Source: an uncultured Collinsella sp. (GTDB lineage Bacteria; Actinomycetota; Coriobacteriia; Coriobacteriales; Coriobacteriaceae). Taken from it: a stretch of 8,416 bases of DNA. The notes under the pieces are model-generated. The model was given only the letters and a program-made list of their open reading frames with translations, was not told the DNA's origin and did not search any database. Position 1 is the first letter of the stretch. Each line of letters starts with the position of its first letter. The DNA lies in contig CABRHR010000092.1 in assembly GCA_902470835.1 (NCBI GenBank), positions 1 through 8,416 of the forward strand. The letters are read 5' to 3'. The position numbers and the translations under genes are program-made. Of the stretch, positions 5,829 through 8,416 are shown piece after piece.

Positions 5829-7178
5829 TTAGGCGGTGGCGCGGCCTAGCCAGTTGCCGCTGTGGTGGTAGATGGTGAACATCGTGGCCGTAATGAGCCA
5901 CGTTACGGGGTAGACCAGCAGTAGATGCTCGAGCGACGGATCGAAGGGCATGATCGCAAACACCCAGATCACCCTCAAGACAACGGTGCCAAAGATGGTG
6001 AGCATCATAGGCTGCAAACTCACGCCGGCGCCGCGGATGGAACCCGAGGCGTTCTCGATAATCGAGAAAATCGCATAGAACGGCGCAATGAAATGGAGGA
6101 TAGTCGTGGTGTACGCCGAAATCGAAGCATCGTCGACAAACAAACGCGACAGCGGGCCCGAGAACACCAGCAGCACGGCAGACAGGCCACCAATGAGCAT
6201 AAACGACAGCACGAGCGACGTATGGTAGCCCTTGCGCATGCGCTCGTAGTTGCGCGCGCCAAAGTTCTGCGCCGAGAACGTAGTGATCGATACGCCGAGC
6301 GCCTCGGTCACCATCCAGATAATGCCATCCAGGCGCCCAGATAGACCCCAAGCAGTCGTGACATCGGCGCCAAACGAATTAACCGACACCTGGATCAGCA
6401 CGTTCGAGATCGAATAGGCAGCCGATTGAAAACCGAGTGGCAGACCACACGAGATCATACTCTTGCAAATACCGCGATCGATGCCGAGCTTAGATAGCGA
6501 AAGACGCCATGCACCCGGAGCGCGCAACATGCGCAACACGATCATCGTGGCGTTGGAGCAAATGGTCAGCGCCACCGCGATGCCGCAGCCCAGAGCCTCC
6601 ATATGAAGCACGGCAACGAAGATGACATCCAGCACCGCATTAACAAGGCAGCCGGAAGCGATAATCACAGCAGGCCCGCGCGTGTCGCCCACGGCGCGCA
6701 GCAATGCCGTTCCCATATTGAGCAGCAGCGCCGCAACCATGGCGGCAAAATAGCAACGAGCATAGGCCACGCCCTCGGCCAATAGTTCATGCGGCGTGTT
6801 CATAAGCACCAGCATGGGCTCAACGAACACTATGCCAAGAATCGAGAAAACGATACCGCCCACCAGTGCGAGCGTCATGGCTGTATGGACCGAACGACTC
6901 AGTCGCTCATCATCGTGCTGGCCAAAATACTGACCGGTAATGACCGCGCAGCCGGCGCCGACGCCAACGCAAAAGCCAATGCAGAGCTCGGTGAGCACCA
7001 TCGTGGCTTGAATGCCACCCAGCGCGAGCTTGCCGCCAAACTGGCCAACGATATACGTACCGATAAGCGTGTAGGCCTGCTGAAAAAACGAACTAAAAAA
7101 GATGGGAACGCACAGCGACAGCAATTGCTGCCAAATGACTCCTTGCGTTACATCAATAGCCGTAGATTTCTTAGCCAC
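5829..7178 (-). CDS. MATE family efflux transporter
   Basis: A 449-residue inner-membrane antiporter of the MATE (MOP) family, which exports drugs or metabolites using a sodium or proton gradient. The protein is hydrophobic throughout and its length fits the usual 12 membrane segments in two homologous halves. A family hallmark lies in the first half: NMGTALLRAVGDTRGP (about 154-169), followed by ASGCLVNAVLDVIFV. The opening QLLSLCVPIFFSSFFQQAYTL is a typical first helix. The second half shows the matching ASGSIRGAGVSLQPMM element. GTG 7178 was chosen because GGAGG lies four bases upstream. A TTG further out (7211) would add eleven residues that include this site. The substrate cannot be read from sequence. 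The gene lies 124 bases downstream of the methyltransferase gene, same strand, with no clear terminator between them, so co-transcription is possible. Confidence 0.93.
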   Translation of the reverse strand: MAKKSTAIDVTQGVIWQQLLSLCVPIFFSSFFQQAYTLIGTYIVGQFGGKLALGGIQATMVLTELCIGFCVGVGAGCAVITGQYFGQHDDERLSRSVHTAMTLALVGGIVFSILGIVFVEPMLVLMNTPHELLAEGVAYARCYFAAMVAALLLNMGTALLRAVGDTRGPAVIIASGCLVNAVLDVIFVAVLHMEALGCGIAVALTICSNATMIVLRMLRAPGAWRLSLSKLGIDRGICKSMISCGLPLGFQSAAYSISNVLIQVSVNSFGADVTTAWGLSGRLDGIIWMVTEALGVSITTFSAQNFGARNYERMRKGYHTSLVLSFMLIGGLSAVLLVFSGPLSRLFVDDASISAYTTTILHFIAPFYAIFSIIENASGSIRGAGVSLQPMMLTIFGTVVLRVIWVFAIMPFDPSLEHLLLVYPVTWLITATMFTIYHHSGNWLGRATA

Positions 7179-7222
7179 ACGCCCTCCCCACACGCATACG
7201 TCAAACAGCAAAACAGCAATTT

Positions 7223-7240
7223 AAAACCAAAACCAAAACC
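7223..7240. repeat. Three tandem AAAACC hexamers
   Basis: AAAACC occurs three times in a row with no mismatch (GGTTTT on the minus strand, the direction of the MATE gene). It lies 45-62 bases before the MATE start codon. Just closer to the gene, AAACAGC occurs twice (7203-7209 and 7211-7217). The surrounding 7179-7302 gap holds no gene and no clear promoter. The hexamers could affect promoter spacing by slippage, which is inference. Confidence 0.7.
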
Positions 7241-7302
7241 AGCTTAGCACCGACTGGCGGCGACCGAAACACCCCGAATTAGAGCGCGGTGCGGAAAACT
7301 GC

Positions 7303-8217
7303 CTAGTGATACAAACCCGGCTGGTAGTGATACTCATTGCTCGCGTGCGGGCACAGCTGCCAAAAGGCGACGGCGCTCGCCGCGGCCACGTTAAGCGAAT
7401 CGACCCCGTGCGCCATCGGAATGCGCACCGCGTGGTCACAGCCGGCAATGGTCTTGGCGCCCAAGCCGGCACCCTCGGTACCCATAAAGATTGCCAAGCG
7501 GTCAATCTCCTGCAGCACGGGATCGTCCAGCGATACGGAATCGTCCGTCAACGCCATAGCGGCACACGAAAAACCGGCATCGTGCAACGCGCTCAGACCA
7601 TCATGCGGCCACACACGAGCCTCGCTGCCAATGCGCGTCCACGGCACCTGAAACACGGTGCCCATGCTCACGCGGGCCGAGCGACGATACAGCGGATCGC
7701 AGCACGTAGGGCTCACCAGAATTCCGTCGACATTGAGCGCGGCACCCGAGCGGAAAATCGCGCCGACATTGGTGTGATCGACAATACCCTCAAGCACGCA
7801 CACGCGCACCGGACGATCCCCCGCCGCCTCGACGACGCCGCCCAAGAACTCATCAACCGGAATCTGACGCGGGCGACGGAACGCCGCCAGCGCGCCGCGC
7901 GTCACGTTAAAGCCCGTCAACTGCTCCATGAGCTCCATGGAGGCCACGAACACGGGAACCGGACCCGCCCCCTCGCGCACGACAAGCTGGTCAAACAGCG
8001 GCATCATCTGGTCGAGCCAGCGCTCGCCCAGAAGAAAGCTCACCGGCTCATATCCGGCGCGCACGGCACGCTCGATGACCTTGGCGCTCTCCGCAATATA
8101 GATGCCCTTTTGCGGCTCCAGCACGCAGCGAAGCTCACGCTCGGTCAGTCGCACGTAGGCATCGAGCCGCTCGTCCTCGAGCGAATCAATTCGCAGAACC
8201 TCAACGGCATCAGTCAT
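7303..8217 (-). CDS. SpoU/TrmH family RNA 2'-O-methyltransferase
   Basis: A 304-residue SPOUT enzyme that methylates a ribose 2'-OH in tRNA or rRNA using S-adenosylmethionine. The N-terminal part (about 1-115) fits the small RNA-binding domain seen in longer SpoU proteins. The three SpoU motifs follow: NVGAIFRSGAA (150-160, with the catalytic Arg), IFMGTEGAGLG (243-253) and RIPMAHGVDSLNVAAA (265-280), which form the knotted cofactor site. The exact RNA target cannot be told. ATG 8217 is chosen over the first in-frame ATG (8250) because that ATG overlaps an extended -10 box, so it should not be on the transcript. AAGAAGGG lies 15 bases before 8217, a rather long spacing, so the start is probable rather than certain. 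Same strand as the flanking genes. Confidence 0.92.
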   Translation of the reverse strand: MTDAVEVLRIDSLEDERLDAYVRLTERELRCVLEPQKGIYIAESAKVIERAVRAGYEPVSFLLGERWLDQMMPLFDQLVVREGAGPVPVFVASMELMEQLTGFNVTRGALAAFRRPRQIPVDEFLGGVVEAAGDRPVRVCVLEGIVDHTNVGAIFRSGAALNVDGILVSPTCCDPLYRRSARVSMGTVFQVPWTRIGSEARVWPHDGLSALHDAGFSCAAMALTDDSVSLDDPVLQEIDRLAIFMGTEGAGLGAKTIAGCDHAVRIPMAHGVDSLNVAAASAVAFWQLCPHASNEYHYQPGLYH

Positions 8218-8249
8218 AGCAGCCAGCCCGCACCCTTCTTTACAGCACA

Positions 8250-8258
8250 TCTATACCA
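8250..8258 (-). promoter_or_regulatory. Extended -10 promoter of the methyltransferase gene
   Basis: On the minus strand TGG-TATAGA (8258-8250) matches the extended -10 form TGN-TATAAT at all but one base. A transcript start near 8242 would leave a 5' leader of about 25 bases holding the ribosome binding site at 8240-8233. No good -35 is seen; that region falls in the hairpin at 8264-8282. Confidence 0.5.
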
Positions 8259-8263
8259 AACGA

Positions 8264-8282
8264 GGCGACGCTAAGCGCCGCC
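8264..8282 (-). terminator. GC-rich hairpin after the right-edge gene
   Basis: On the minus strand GGCGGCGC (8282-8275) pairs with GCGTCGCC (8271-8264) around the loop TTA, an eight-base stem with one G-U pair. It is followed by TCGTTTGG, a poor T tract. It lies between the right-edge gene and the methyltransferase promoter, so a weak or partial terminator is the likely role. Confidence 0.45.
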
Positions 8283-8326
8283 CCATGCATTCAATCAACC
8301 CGATGATACCGTTCACGCCAGACGAT

Positions 8327-8416
8327 TTACGCCTCGATGCGACGATACGTCACGAACTCATAATTGACGCCCTCGTCACCCTCACCGGCGGCAATCGTCG
8401 CGACCCCGCTACGCTG
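8327..8416 (-). CDS. C-terminal fragment, dihydrofolate reductase-like ending (partial)
   Basis: The frame is open from the window edge to TAA at 8329-8327 and gives 29 residues, including GDEGVNYEFVTYRRIEA. A final strand of the form YEF(L/V)TY followed by basic residues is common at the C-terminus of dihydrofolate reductase, which makes tetrahydrofolate in the cytoplasm. The fragment is too short to prove this and no catalytic residue is visible. The start lies beyond the window. It is on the same strand as the methyltransferase gene, with about 110 bases between them that hold the GC hairpin and the methyltransferase promoter. Confidence 0.5.
   Translation of the reverse strand, partial: QRSGVATIAAGEGDEGVNYEFVTYRRIEA

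Noticed and set aside
3518..5878. A 786-codon open frame on the plus strand opposite ftsH
   Set aside because: Its composition (rich in Arg, Gly, Leu, His) is that of an antisense shadow of a high-GC gene. The opposite strand encodes an unmistakable FtsH with all motifs.
7306..8274. A 322-codon open frame on the plus strand opposite the SpoU gene
   Set aside because: It is an antisense shadow. The minus strand holds all three SpoU motifs.

Overview
The window looks like a chromosomal segment of a GC-rich anaerobe of the Coriobacteriia (Collinsella-like). This placement is inferred from high-GC codon use, a T-box-controlled ileS with a transcription terminator, an FtsH with a Gly-rich linker, and the general gene style. 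No marker gene fixes the genus. All assigned genes are housekeeping or accessory metabolism. I found no mobile element, CRISPR array, rRNA or tRNA.

Left part (1-1720, minus strand): the 5' portion of ileS, preceded by a well-formed T-box riboswitch. The leader has a Stem I with an AUC (Ile) specifier, a Stem III, a T-box bulge with UGGU, and mutually exclusive antiterminator and terminator. ileS is broken by a 499-bp tandem direct duplication (1-501 and 500-1000) that shifts the frame and leaves only 285 authentic codons. The window begins exactly at the repeat boundary, so a contig-end or assembly artefact is the leading explanation.

Middle-left (1840-3430): divergent from ileS is a glycerol-dehydrogenase-like, metal-dependent alcohol dehydrogenase (plus). 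It is convergent with a small DUF523 gene (minus). A hairpin shared by both 3' ends can terminate transcription in either direction. The DUF523 gene lies between two terminators.

Middle (3451-5830): ftsH (minus) encodes the membrane AAA+ zinc protease, with its own terminator. Divergent from it is a decayed corrinoid adenosyltransferase gene (plus). It keeps a ribosome binding site, the P-loop and the C-terminus, but has a stop at codon 5, a large internal deletion and a frame change. A long imperfect palindrome of about 83 bp follows and abuts the stop codon of the next gene.

Right part (5829-8416, minus strand): a MATE-family multidrug or metabolite exporter, a SpoU/TrmH-family RNA 2'-O-methyltransferase upstream of it, and at the window edge the last 29 codons of a gene whose ending resembles dihydrofolate reductase. 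An extended -10 promoter just before the methyltransferase gene overlaps the first possible ATG and argues for an internal start.

The genes do not form one pathway. I see no convincing new multi-gene system. The points most worth checking are the ileS duplication, the adenosyltransferase relic, the palindrome beside it, and the substituted substrate-pocket residues of the alcohol dehydrogenase.
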